Positions 1 through 9,314 of a stretch of 64,000 nucleotides of DNA are shown piece after piece. The notes under the pieces are model-generated. The model ran no database searches. It worked only from the letters and a program-made list of their open reading frames with translations, and was not told the origin of the DNA. This stretch comes from Candidatus Kuenenia stuttgartensis (lineage in GTDB: Bacteria > Planctomycetota > Planctomycetia > Pirellulales > UBA1268), in the NCBI GenBank assembly GCA_945891385.1, contig CAMDDJ010000014.1, positions 1-64,000 of the forward strand. The letters run 5' to 3'. The stretch's first letter is position 1, and every line of letters starts with the position of its first letter. Made by a program: the position numbers and the translations under genes.

Positions 1-168
1 TCGCGTCGCGGGCGAAGATACGCCCAATTGCTCCGCGAGCATTCGCCGACCCCCTCGCCTCGCGTCGGACGTGGCATCACCGGCTCGGGGGCGGCAAAAG
101 TCGCGTCGCGGGCGAAGATACGCCCCGATGCTCCGCGAGCGTTCGCCGACCCCCGAGCCTCGTCCTGG
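1..168. repeat. Repeat family A, two tandem ~100-bp units (copy A1)
   Basis: tcgcgtcgcgggcgaagatacgccc..tgctccgcgagc.ttcgccgaccccc occurs at 1 and again at 101. Same sequence recurs near 18.4 kb, 34.5 kb and 53.5 kb. Confidence 0.85.
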
Positions 169-244
169 TGGCTCTGGCCTTGGACTGCTCGATGGAGCCA
201 GGCTTGCCGCTACAATCCGCGGCCACACCCCCGAAGAGGATCTC

Positions 245-1735
245 ATGCCGGCCACCGCGATCAGCCCGACCCGTGCCGAAGACTATCCCGAGTGGTACCA
301 GCAGGTCGTCAAGGCGGCCGACCTCGCCGAGCAGTCGGCGGTCCGCGGCTGCATGGTGATCAAGCCCCACGGCTATGCCATCTGGGAGCGGATGCAGGGC
401 ATCCTCGACGGGATGTTCAAGGCCACGGGCCACGTCAACGCCTACTTTCCGCTCTTCATTCCGCTCTCCTACCTCGAGCAGGAGGCGAAGCACGTCGAGG
501 GCTTCGCCAAGGAGTGTGCCGTCGTCACCCACCACCGGCTGGAACTCGGCCCCGACGGCAAGTTGATCCCGACCGGCAAACTCGAGGAGCCGCTCGTCGT
601 GCGGCCCACGAGCGAGACGATCATCGGGGCCACCTACGCCAAGTGGATCCAGTCGTGGCGGGACCTCCCGGTCTTGATCAACCAGTGGGCCAACGTGGTC
701 CGCTGGGAGATGCGGCCCCGGGTGTTTCTGCGGACGGCCGAGTTCCTCTGGCAGGAAGGGCATACGGCCCACGCCAGCCGGGAGGAGGCGGTCGAGGAGA
801 CGCTGCGGATGCTCGACGTCTATGCCACGTTCGCCGAGCGGGACCTTGCGATACCGGTGATCAAGGGGCCGAAGCCGGCCGGCGAGCGGTTTCCGGGGGC
901 GGTCGACACCTACTCGATCGAGGCCATGATGCAGGACGGCAAGGCCCTGCAGGCGGGTACCTCCCACTTCCTCGGCCAGAACTTCGCCAAGGCCCAGAAC
1001 ATCAAGTTCGCCGGCGTGTCGGGGACCGAGGAATTCTGCTGGACGACCTCGTGGGGCGTCTCCACGCGGCTCATCGGTGCCGTGATCATGACTCACTCCG
1101 ACGACGACGGGCTCGTGCTGCCGCCGCGGATCGCACCGCAGCACGCCGTGATCCTGCCGATCTCACGGACCGACGAGGAACGGGCCGCGGTGCTGGAGGC
1201 CTGTCGCTCGCTCGAGGCGGCATGCTCTGCGGCAAACTTCGCCGGCGGCCCGGTGCGGGTGAAGACTGACGCCCGCGACCTTCGCGGGGGTGACAAGGTC
1301 TGGCAGCACGTCAAGCAGGGCGTGCCGGTGCGGATCGAGATCGGACCGCGGGATCTGGCGGCCGGCGCGGCAAGTGTGACGCGGCGGGATCGTGGTCCGA
1401 AGGAGCGGGAGGCGATTCCCCTGGCCGAACTGCCGCAGCGGCTGCCGGGCCTGCTCGAGGAGATCCAGCGGGGGCTGTTCGACCGGGCGCTGGCCTTGCG
1501 GAAATCCCGCAGCGTGCACCTCGGGTCGGCGGCCGAGGTCACGGAGTATTTCGGCCGTGACGATGCCGGCTTCGCCCACGTGCACGTCGCCGACGATCCG
1601 GCGATCGCAACGCTGCTCGATCCGCTCAAGGTGACTGTGCGGTGTGTCCCGATGGACGGGCCCGACGAGCCCGGCGTGTGCGTCGTGACCGGCCGCGAAG
1701 TGCCTCGGCGGAGCGTGCTGGCCCGCTCCTACTGA
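245..1735 (+). CDS. proS: Prolyl-tRNA synthetase, archaeal/eukaryotic-like type
   Basis: Class II aaRS motifs in the translation (RPTSETIIGATYAKWIQSWRDLPVLINQWANVVRWEMRPRVFLRTAEFLWQEGHTAH; GTSHFLGQNFAKAQNIKF; TTSWGVSTRLIGAVIM). C-terminus ends in ...SVLARSY. Start set at MPATAIS rather than the 71 start, which lies in repeat DNA. Confidence 0.95.
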   Translation: MPATAISPTRAEDYPEWYQQVVKAADLAEQSAVRGCMVIKPHGYAIWERMQGILDGMFKATGHVNAYFPLFIPLSYLEQEAKHVEGFAKECAVVTHHRLELGPDGKLIPTGKLEEPLVVRPTSETIIGATYAKWIQSWRDLPVLINQWANVVRWEMRPRVFLRTAEFLWQEGHTAHASREEAVEETLRMLDVYATFAERDLAIPVIKGPKPAGERFPGAVDTYSIEAMMQDGKALQAGTSHFLGQNFAKAQNIKFAGVSGTEEFCWTTSWGVSTRLIGAVIMTHSDDDGLVLPPRIAPQHAVILPISRTDEERAAVLEACRSLEAACSAANFAGGPVRVKTDARDLRGGDKVWQHVKQGVPVRIEIGPRDLAAGAASVTRRDRGPKEREAIPLAELPQRLPGLLEEIQRGLFDRALALRKSRSVHLGSAAEVTEYFGRDDAGFAHVHVADDPAIATLLDPLKVTVRCVPMDGPDEPGVCVVTGREVPRRSVLARSY

Positions 1736-1814
1736 GCGGGCGGGCGGCGGGTCTGCCCGCCTCCCGCCGTTTGGAGCCTGCTCATCAGCGGCCGACTGGA
1801 ACCCCGGGATGGCC

Positions 1815-2384
1815 TCAGACCTTGACCCGTTCCAGGTAGTCCCCGGTGCGGGTGTCGACCTTGACGGTCTCGCCCTGCTCGATGAATGCCGGCACCATGA
1901 TCTCGGCCCCGGTCTCGAGCTTGACGGGCTTCGTGAGGTTCGTGGCCGTGTTGCCCCGGACGGCGGGCTCGGCGTATTCGACGAGCAGAACCATGTGCTG
2001 GGGCGGCTCCATGGAGATCGGATTGCCGTTGTAGAGCAGCATCGAGCAGACGGTGCCTTCCTTGATCCACTTCCAGGAGTCGTCCACCTGTTCCTTCGAC
2101 AACTCGTATTGCTCGTAACTCTCCTGGTCCATGAATACGAACGCCTCGCCCTGCTTGTAGAGGAACTGGGCGTCGATCGTGGTGATGTCGGCGGCATCGA
2201 GCGAGTCGCCACTCTTGTAGGTGCGGTCGAGGACCGTGTTCCGCAGCAGGTTCCGCAGCTTGCACTTGTAGAGCGCCTGCCCCTTGCCAGGCTTCACGAA
2301 ATTGCACTCGATCATGATGTAGGGATCGCCGTCGATCTGAACCTTGAGGCCCTTCTTGAATTCGCTGGTGTTGTAGGCGGGCAC
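1815..2384 (-). CDS. efp: Translation elongation factor P
   Basis: Translation (V)PAYNTSEFKKGLKVQIDGDPYIMIECNFVKPGKGQALYKCKLRNLL... is EF-P; KPGKG loop lysine present. GTG start at 2384. Confidence 0.95.
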   Translation of the reverse strand: MPAYNTSEFKKGLKVQIDGDPYIMIECNFVKPGKGQALYKCKLRNLLRNTVLDRTYKSGDSLDAADITTIDAQFLYKQGEAFVFMDQESYEQYELSKEQVDDSWKWIKEGTVCSMLLYNGNPISMEPPQHMVLLVEYAEPAVRGNTATNLTKPVKLETGAEIMVPAFIEQGETVKVDTRTGDYLERVKV

Positions 2385-2575
2385 GGGGAACTCCTTGGGG
2401 ATATGACGGCGAGGCCCCGGAGGCCGGGGCGGTCTTTGGCGAACCGCGGCGACGGGCCGTATGCTCGGGGAAGCCGGGTCGTGGAAAGCCCCCAAAGGTT
2501 GGTCATGTGGGCCGCGGCTGTCAACGCCGTGATCCCAGAGCCGGTTTCCGCCAGTCTCTCCCGGAGCGATCCATC

Positions 2576-3613
2576 GTGACGCCGCCCTCCGTGCTCCTCC
2601 CGCCTTCCGTCGTCGCTGCCGATCGCGGAGCCGGCGCGGCCTGGCGGAGGGAACTGGCGGAGGCGTTCCGCGATCCGGCCGAGCTCTGCCGGTTTCTCGG
2701 GCTCGAGTGGACGGTCGCCGAGGAGGCGGAGCGGTCGCTGGCGGGGTTTCCCTTCCTCGTGCCCCGGGGCTTCGCTGCCCGGATGCGCCGCGGCGATCCC
2801 GCCGATCCGCTCCTGCGGCAGGTGCTGCCGGTTGCGGCAGAGATCGAGGGCGTGGCGGGCTTCACGGCCGATCCACTTGATGAAGGCCGCTTTCAGGCAG
2901 GGCCTGGGCTCGTGCAGAAATACGCCGGGCGGGCGCTGCTGCTCGTCACCGGCGGCTGTGCGGTCAATTGCCGGTACTGCTTCCGTCGCGACTTTCCCTA
3001 CGCCGAGCGGGGCGTGAGTCGGCGCGGGATCGACCAGGCGCTGGCCGCGATCGAGGCCGATCCCTCGCTGACAGAAGTGATCCTGTCCGGTGGTGATCCG
3101 CTGCTCGCCGACGACTCGATGTTGGAAACGATCGTTGCGCGGCTCGACGCCGTGCCGCATCTGCGGCGACTCCGGATTCACTCGCGGCTGCCGGTCGTGC
3201 TGCCGAGCCGGGTCGACCGGTCGCTGCTCGGAGTGCTCGCGTCGACGCGGCTGGCCAAAACCGTCGTCATTCATGCCAACCATCCGGCCGAGCTCGACGG
3301 TTCCGTCGCCGAGGCGATCGAGAGATTGGGTTCCCTGCCGGCGATCCTCCTCTTGAACCAGGCCGTCCTGCTTCGGGGCGTGAACGACTGCGGCGAGGTC
3401 TTGCGGTCGCTCTCCGAGCGGCTGATCGAGATCGGCGTGATGCCGTACTACCTCCACCTGCTCGACCGCGTCCGCGGAGCCGCCCACTTCGAGGTGCCCG
3501 AGGCCGAGGCGGTGGCGTTGCACCGGCACGTCCGGGAATCTCTCCCAGGCTACGCAGTGCCCCGGCTCGTCCGGGAAGTCCCCGGGGAGCGTTCCAAAAC
3601 CTGGGTCGGCTGA
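2576..3613 (+). CDS. epmB: EF-P beta-lysylation protein EpmB / lysine 2,3-aminomutase family radical SAM protein
   Basis: Radical SAM motif CAVNCRYCFRRDFPY, plus EVILSGGDPLL and RLRIHSRLPVVLP; divergent neighbour of efp. GTG start assumed. Confidence 0.88.
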   Translation: MTPPSVLLPPSVVAADRGAGAAWRRELAEAFRDPAELCRFLGLEWTVAEEAERSLAGFPFLVPRGFAARMRRGDPADPLLRQVLPVAAEIEGVAGFTADPLDEGRFQAGPGLVQKYAGRALLLVTGGCAVNCRYCFRRDFPYAERGVSRRGIDQALAAIEADPSLTEVILSGGDPLLADDSMLETIVARLDAVPHLRRLRIHSRLPVVLPSRVDRSLLGVLASTRLAKTVVIHANHPAELDGSVAEAIERLGSLPAILLLNQAVLLRGVNDCGEVLRSLSERLIEIGVMPYYLHLLDRVRGAAHFEVPEAEAVALHRHVRESLPGYAVPRLVREVPGERSKTWVG

Positions 3614-3669
3614 AACCTGCGGCCCTCGGGCGGGGTATACAGAGCAAGGAACGACCGCGTTCGATCGAC

Positions 3670-4836
3670 ATGCCATTCCGGAGCTCCGCCATGCCGCTGT
3701 CTCGCCCTGCCTTCCTCGTCCTGCTTGCTGCTTGTGCCGCGTTCGCCGCGGCCCGGTCCACCAACGCAGAGCCGCTCGACCTCGCGAGGGTGCCGGCTGC
3801 CGCCGTCTGGTTGATGCATGCCGACATGGACGCCGCCCGGGAATCGACCGTCATGCAGCGGATGTACGAGCGTGTCGTGCGGAAGCATCCCGAGGTCGAG
3901 AACATGATGGGGATGGCTACCGGGCTCTCGGGCATGGATCCGCGGAAGGACCTCCACGACGTGACGGTCTACGGGCTCGACACCGACAAGAAAAACGCGG
4001 TCATGGTCGTCCACGCCGACGCCAATCGCGCGTTCCTGGAGAAGATGGTCGAGAAGGCCCGCGATCACGAGACAATGAAGCATCGTGGCTACGTGCTGCA
4101 TGCCTGGACGCACAAGGGCTGGAAGGGGCACAAAGGCGAGAAGGTTGTGGCCGCCTTCTTCAAGGACAACCTGATGGTTTTCGCCCGCACCGCCGGCCAG
4201 GTGGAGCAGGCGCTCGATGTGCTCGCCGGCGAGGCCCCGGCGGCGGGCAAGGAGAGCCCGTTGGCGGGCCGCACTCGCCCCGGATCGATCCTCGTGGCCC
4301 GTGCCTCCAAGGTCGATCCCGATACGAAGTGCCCCGTGCTCCGGCAGGGCGAGGGCTTCAGGGTGGCAATGGGTGAGAGCGACGGCGAGTCGTTCTACCG
4401 GGCCCGGCTCGACATGGAATCGGACGCGGCGGCCGGGCTGGCCGAAGACGCGGCGGAGGGACTTGCGGCCACCGTCGCGCTCGGGCTGGGCAAGGAGAAG
4501 GGCGTGATGAAGCTCGTCGAGGGCCTGGAGACGACGACCCGCGGCAAGACCTGTCTGATCGCCTGGGACGCCCGGGCCGACGACGTCTGGGAGATGGCGG
4601 ATGCGCTGGCCGAGAAGATCGAGGCCAAGATGGCCGCCAAGCGGAAGGCTGGCTGCGGCTGCGGCGCGTGTCGCTGTGCCGCGTGCGACGGCCAGACCTG
4701 CGGCAAGAAGGGCTGCAAGGACTGCGGCAAGGACGGCTGCTCGGCCTGCGAGTCTGGCACGTGCCCGCTCGAGCGGGATGCGGCTGCCGGGACGGAGTCC
4801 GAGGCTCGGCGGCCGTTCGAGGATGATGAGTTCTGA
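3670..4836 (+). CDS. Secreted protein of unknown function with a Cys-rich C-terminal tail
   Basis: Signal peptide-like N-terminus (MPLSRPAFLVLLAACAAFAAARS). C-terminus GCGCGACRCAACDGQTCGKKGCKDCGKDGCSACESGTC. Start may be 3691. Confidence 0.75.
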   Translation: MPFRSSAMPLSRPAFLVLLAACAAFAAARSTNAEPLDLARVPAAAVWLMHADMDAARESTVMQRMYERVVRKHPEVENMMGMATGLSGMDPRKDLHDVTVYGLDTDKKNAVMVVHADANRAFLEKMVEKARDHETMKHRGYVLHAWTHKGWKGHKGEKVVAAFFKDNLMVFARTAGQVEQALDVLAGEAPAAGKESPLAGRTRPGSILVARASKVDPDTKCPVLRQGEGFRVAMGESDGESFYRARLDMESDAAAGLAEDAAEGLAATVALGLGKEKGVMKLVEGLETTTRGKTCLIAWDARADDVWEMADALAEKIEAKMAAKRKAGCGCGACRCAACDGQTCGKKGCKDCGKDGCSACESGTCPLERDAAAGTESEARRPFEDDEF

Positions 4837-4901
4837 TTCACCCCGGGAAATCCGTCCGGGGCCCGCCCCTCGGAGGCGGGCGAAGGATCTGGGGGCTGAG
4901 T

Positions 4902-5480
4902 GTGGTCGAAACGTCTGGACAGCACGATGCGACACTCGCGCACCAGGCGGCGGCTGGATGCGAGGAGAGTTTCGCCAGGCTCGCGCGGCGGCATCAGGCG
5001 GGCGTGAGGCACTATGTGCATCGGCTGGCGCGGAGGACGGGGCAGGGCGATGCCGACGACGTGGTGCAGGAGGCGTTTCTCAAGGCCTGGCAACAGATTG
5101 GCGAGTATGACCGCCACTGGGCCTTCTCGACCTGGTTGTTCACGATCGCCCGCCGGGCCTGGCTGAATCAGGAACGCGGGCGGCAGCGGCGGCGACATCG
5201 GGAGACGGTCGCGGCGGCCGTGAGGCTGAGCGTGGGAGAAGTCGGACCGCCTGCCGCCCTGATCGCCACCGAGCAGGCTTCGCTCCTCTGGGACGTGGCG
5301 GCGGCCCGGCTCTCCGAGCGGGAGTTCACGGCCACCTGGCTTCGCTACGTGGAGGACAAGCCCGTGGCGGAAATCGCGGTCGTGTTGGGGAAGCCAGTGG
5401 CGACCGTCAAGGTGATTCTGTTTCGGGCTCGGCAGCGGCTCGAGCCGTTGATGAGGGATCTGGCAGCGTGGAGTGAATGA
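4902..5480 (+). CDS. ECF-type RNA polymerase sigma factor
   Basis: Region 2 (DADDVVQEAFLKAWQQIGEYDRHWAFSTWLFTIARRAWLNQ) and region 4 (LRYVEDKPVAEIAVVLGKPVATVKVILFRARQRL). Confidence 0.9.
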   Translation: MVETSGQHDATLAHQAAAGCEESFARLARRHQAGVRHYVHRLARRTGQGDADDVVQEAFLKAWQQIGEYDRHWAFSTWLFTIARRAWLNQERGRQRRRHRETVAAAVRLSVGEVGPPAALIATEQASLLWDVAAARLSEREFTATWLRYVEDKPVAEIAVVLGKPVATVKVILFRARQRLEPLMRDLAAWSE

Positions 5481-6031
5481 CGATGTGGCGAAGCGGTGAT
5501 GGTGATCCGACCAGCGACGTCGAGTTCACCGCGTTGGCGGCATGCCTGGCGGAAGAGGCGGCCTGGGAGCGGCCGGCTTTCTCGTCGGGCTTCCAGGCCG
5601 CGCTCATGCACCGAGTAAGGGCCGAGGTGCCGGCCGGGGCCCGGCGACGGCAGCCACGCGGGCTGCGGTCGCCGCCAGTCGCCGCATCCTGCGGCGGCAG
5701 ACGCGTTTCGCAGTCGGCTTGTGGCGTTGCGCTGGTGATTGGCAGCGGTGTGGCGTTGGTGCTCGCCATCGGATTCCCGCCGGGGCAGGTCCGGCGCGGC
5801 GGAATCGAATCGGTGGCAGCTGGTCGCCTCCTCGAAAATCCTCTTCCGCTGGAGTTCAGCGGAGCGGAGGAAACCAGCCTGATCGAGCAACTGCCGCTGT
5901 TCGATGACATCGACCGCGAGGTTCGCTCCGGGGTCGTGATGGTGGCCTCGTCGCTTCTGGACCTCCCCGCCTGGCGGGATGTCGCCGACTTCGATCCCGG
6001 CGGTTTTCTGGGGGCCGATCCGCCCCCCTGA
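5477..6031 (+). CDS. Putative membrane-anchored anti-sigma factor / sigma-linked membrane protein
   Basis: ATGA overlap with the ECF sigma gene; single TM-like segment VALVIGSGVALVLAIGF. Confidence 0.6.
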   Translation: MTMWRSGDGDPTSDVEFTALAACLAEEAAWERPAFSSGFQAALMHRVRAEVPAGARRRQPRGLRSPPVAASCGGRRVSQSACGVALVIGSGVALVLAIGFPPGQVRRGGIESVAAGRLLENPLPLEFSGAEETSLIEQLPLFDDIDREVRSGVVMVASSLLDLPAWRDVADFDPGGFLGADPPP

Positions 6032-6166
6032 CGGTCCGCGATCGGAGATTCGCTCGCCAGAACGTCGGAGGACTGCTCGCCCGATCATCCACGCCTATCC
6101 TTCTGGGGTAGACTCGACCTGCAGGGTCTCGAGCGGGTTCGAGGTCTGCGGAGGAGTCGGCGGCAG

Positions 6167-7363
6167 ATGGCAGTGCGGTTGCCAGGAGCATGGACGGTCG
6201 CGGCCGTGGCGGTGGTGGTCGGCAGCCTCGTCGGGGCAGCAGGCTCCGCGCTCAAGGCGATGTTGATTCCCTGGCAGGTCGGAGATGTGGTGCCGGCGGA
6301 CGGCCCGGTTGCTCCTGACGCGCCACGGGTCGAGGTGGCAGAGACGACCCACGCCTTTGGGACGGTCGGCACAGGTGAGACGGGCAGCCACCGGTTTGAG
6401 GTGCGGAACGTCGGCCTGGGCCCGCTTACGCTTCGCAAGGGAAGTTCGAGTTGCAGCTGCACCGTCAGCGACTTCGACCAGGAGGCTGGCGAAGGCGGGG
6501 AGCCAAAGCGAGAGGTGCCGCCCGAAGGCAGTACCTTTGTCACGGTGCAGTGGAAGGGCAAGCCGCCGGGTGGGCCCTTTCGGCAGCAGGTCACGGTCCT
6601 GACCGACGACCCGCGGCGGCCCGAGATCGTCTTCGTGGTCGAAGGCACGGTGTTGCCGAGTTGGAAGGCCGTCCCGCCGACGATCGCGCTGCCACGGCTG
6701 ACGGCCTCGGCGAGCGAGCGGGCTGCCACGACGATCTTCACGTACGGCGAAGAGGCCCCGGTCGTCGAGTCGCTGGCGATCGACCACCCCCAGGCCTCCC
6801 AGTTCTTCTCCCTTTCCTCGGCCCCCTTGTCCCCCGAAGACCTGGCGTCCGAGCCGGCTGCGACGGGCGGATTTCGCATCGACGTCACCGTTCATCCTGG
6901 GCTTCCACTGGGAGCGGTGAAGCAGGTCCTTACGGCACGGTTTCGGATGCCGGAACCCGTCACCGCGGAACTGCTGTTCGAAGGAAGTGTCGGGGGTGAT
7001 CTTGTGCTGGCCGGGCAAGGATGGGATTCCTCGCGGCAGGCTCTTCGGCTGGGAACCGTTTCCGGCCGCACGGGGCTGAAGACCACGCTGTTTCTGACCG
7101 CCAAGGGACCGCACCGGGAGGCCGTGCGGCCGCGGGTGGTCGAGACGGTGCCTGACACGCTCGAGGTCACCGTGGGTGAAGCCAAGCCGATCGGTTCGGG
7201 CGGCGTCGTGCGAATCCCGCTCGAGATCGTGATTCCCGCCGGCAGCCGGCCCGTCAACCACATCTGTTCGGAGCAGGCACCGGCCGGCCGGATCGTGCTC
7301 GCCACCGGCCATCCTGACACGCCGACGCTCTCGATCCCCGTCTGCGTGGTCATCGGCCCCTGA
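6167..7363 (+). CDS. DUF1573-domain exported protein
   Basis: TTHAFGTVGTGETGSHRFEVRNVGLGPLTLRKGSSSCSCTVSDF is the DUF1573 signature; N-terminal TM segment. Confidence 0.8.
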   Translation: MAVRLPGAWTVAAVAVVVGSLVGAAGSALKAMLIPWQVGDVVPADGPVAPDAPRVEVAETTHAFGTVGTGETGSHRFEVRNVGLGPLTLRKGSSSCSCTVSDFDQEAGEGGEPKREVPPEGSTFVTVQWKGKPPGGPFRQQVTVLTDDPRRPEIVFVVEGTVLPSWKAVPPTIALPRLTASASERAATTIFTYGEEAPVVESLAIDHPQASQFFSLSSAPLSPEDLASEPAATGGFRIDVTVHPGLPLGAVKQVLTARFRMPEPVTAELLFEGSVGGDLVLAGQGWDSSRQALRLGTVSGRTGLKTTLFLTAKGPHREAVRPRVVETVPDTLEVTVGEAKPIGSGGVVRIPLEIVIPAGSRPVNHICSEQAPAGRIVLATGHPDTPTLSIPVCVVIGP

Positions 7364-7390
7364 AATCCTTCATCCTTCGCGGAGCATCGC

Positions 7391-8896
7391 ATGGTGATGG
7401 TTCTCACCCGGTCTGTCTTCTTTGGCTTTGCCGCACTGTCGGTCACGGCGGCCGTCTTGGCCGGCGGGCCCGAGCGGGGGGCGGGCATGGACGACGGCAT
7501 CGTCGCGACGTTTCGCGAGCGGAACGGGGCGGTGTTCGCCGACTGGCCCACGCCTCAGGCGCTCCTGGTGCTGACCGGTGAACTCGACGGCTACATCGAA
7601 CCGTGCGGCTGCACCGGGAAGGAGAACCAGAAAGGCGGCCTCAGCCGGCGGCAGAATTTTCTCCGGGCGGTGCGTGATGCCGGTTGGGAGGCCGTGCCGG
7701 TCGATCTCGGCGGACAGGTGAAGCGGTTTGGCCGGCAGACCGAGCAGAAGTTCCAGTCGATCGTGGACGGCCTACGGGGCATGCGATACGCCGCGGTGGG
7801 CTTCGGCCCCGGGGACCTGCGGCTGCCGGCCGAGGAGCTCGTGGCGGCGGTGGCCCCGATCGGAGACGAGCCGACGCCCTATCTGAGCGCGAATGTCGGC
7901 CTCCTGGGTCTCGACGCCAACATCACGCCCCGATTCAGAGTGGTCGAGGCCGGCGGGCTGAAGATCGGAATCACCGCGGTCCTTGGCGACGAAGAGGCCT
8001 CCCGGGTCCGCAACGACGACGTCGAGGTGCTGCCCGCGGCTGAAGCCATCGCGGCCGTGGCACCTCAGTTGACGGCTGCGGGCTGTGACCATCAGGTGCT
8101 CCTTGCCTGGGCGACCCCCGAGGAGACGAAGCGACTCGCCGCCGCCTTTCCTCAATTCGACATCGTCGTGACGGCTGGCGGTGCCGATGAGCCTCCCTTC
8201 GAGCTCCCGCAACTCCCCGGTGGCGGCCGGCTCGTCGAACTTGGCCACAAAGGCATGTATGCGGTGGCGATCGGGTTCTTCCCCGACGCAGCGAGGCCGA
8301 TCCGCTCTCAGCGGGTGCCGCTCGACGCCCGCTGGGGCGAGGCAGACGACATGATCGCCATCCTGGCCACCTACCAGCAGAAACTGGAGACGCTCGGCCT
8401 GGAGGGCCTGGGACTCGTGCCGATCCGCCATCCGAGCGGCCGGCGATTTGCCGGCAGCGCGGCCTGCGCCGAGTGCCATGCCGACGCCTTCGAGGTCTGG
8501 GAGAGTTCCGGGCATGCGACGGCGCTCACGACGCTGGAAGAGGCCGTCCCCCGTCGCGACGGCGATCCGGAGTGCCTGTCCTGCCACGTCGTCGGCTGGG
8601 CTCCTCAGCGGTTCGAGCCTTTCGAGGGCGGCTTCATGGGGATGGACAAGACGCCGCAATTGGCCCATCAGGGCTGCGAGAACTGCCACGGTCCGGCCGC
8701 CGCCCATACGGCCGTCGAACGCGGCGACGTGCGGGCCAGCACGGCCGAACGCGATCGGCTTCGGTCCGAACTCGTGCTCTCCCTCGACACTCCGGCCGAC
8801 CGGGAGAAGGTGGTCAACAACTGCCTCGAGTGCCACGACCTCGACAACAGCCCACACTTCGACTTCGACGAATACTGGCCCGTGGTCGAGCACTGA
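7391..8896 (+). CDS. Tetraheme cytochrome c fused to a 5'-nucleotidase-like N-terminal domain
   Basis: Four CxxCH motifs (CAECH, CLSCH, CENCH, CLECH) in the C-terminal third; N-terminal LTGELDGYIEPCGCTGKENQKGGLSRR. Confidence 0.8.
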   Translation: MVMVLTRSVFFGFAALSVTAAVLAGGPERGAGMDDGIVATFRERNGAVFADWPTPQALLVLTGELDGYIEPCGCTGKENQKGGLSRRQNFLRAVRDAGWEAVPVDLGGQVKRFGRQTEQKFQSIVDGLRGMRYAAVGFGPGDLRLPAEELVAAVAPIGDEPTPYLSANVGLLGLDANITPRFRVVEAGGLKIGITAVLGDEEASRVRNDDVEVLPAAEAIAAVAPQLTAAGCDHQVLLAWATPEETKRLAAAFPQFDIVVTAGGADEPPFELPQLPGGGRLVELGHKGMYAVAIGFFPDAARPIRSQRVPLDARWGEADDMIAILATYQQKLETLGLEGLGLVPIRHPSGRRFAGSAACAECHADAFEVWESSGHATALTTLEEAVPRRDGDPECLSCHVVGWAPQRFEPFEGGFMGMDKTPQLAHQGCENCHGPAAAHTAVERGDVRASTAERDRLRSELVLSLDTPADREKVVNNCLECHDLDNSPHFDFDEYWPVVEH

Positions 8897-8904
8897 CTTC
8901 ACGG

Positions 8905-9128
8905 ATTCGTGGCCATCCATGGCCCACGAAGCCTCGCCGGGCCTCCGCCCGGCCGGCCGCCCTCCTGGCGACCGATGGCGTGTGGTCGCTATGGGGTGAC
9001 GGCCTTGTCTTGACGGATGTTCGTCGAGGCGGGGCGACGCGGATGGCACGCTGCGCGAGGCTTTGCCTCGCTGCGTGCCGAGAGTCGGGAAGTCGACTCG
9101 GCTTCAGGTACTTCATGACGGTTGTTGG
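8905..9128. repeat. Composite structured repeat, family C (copy C1)
   Basis: Same ordered segments (gccgggcctccgcccggccggccgcc, cgatggcgtg, gtcgaggcggggcgacgcgg, ggcacgc..gcgtgcc, ggcttcaggYa) as the reverse complement of 22794-23070. Confidence 0.7.
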
Positions 9129-9265
9129 GTCGGGGTTGCCCGTGCCCTGTCGCCGGCCTAGGAAACCAGCGGAGCCATGGATGGCAGAGCGCAGTTTCCT
9201 CGGAATGAGCGAAGCCCAGGATGGGCGCAGCGAATGCCCGGCGGCAGGGCACGGGCAATCCCGAC
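9129..9265. repeat. Palindromic repeat, family B (copy B1, full)
   Basis: gtcggggttgcccgtgccctgtcgccgg ... ccggcggcagggcacgggcaatcccgac inverted arms; internal hairpins shared with other copies. Confidence 0.88.
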
Positions 9266-9314
9266 CTTCCAGTTGACGTCGCCTTGGTGCCCTTCGACCT
9301 GGCGGCGTTCCGCC

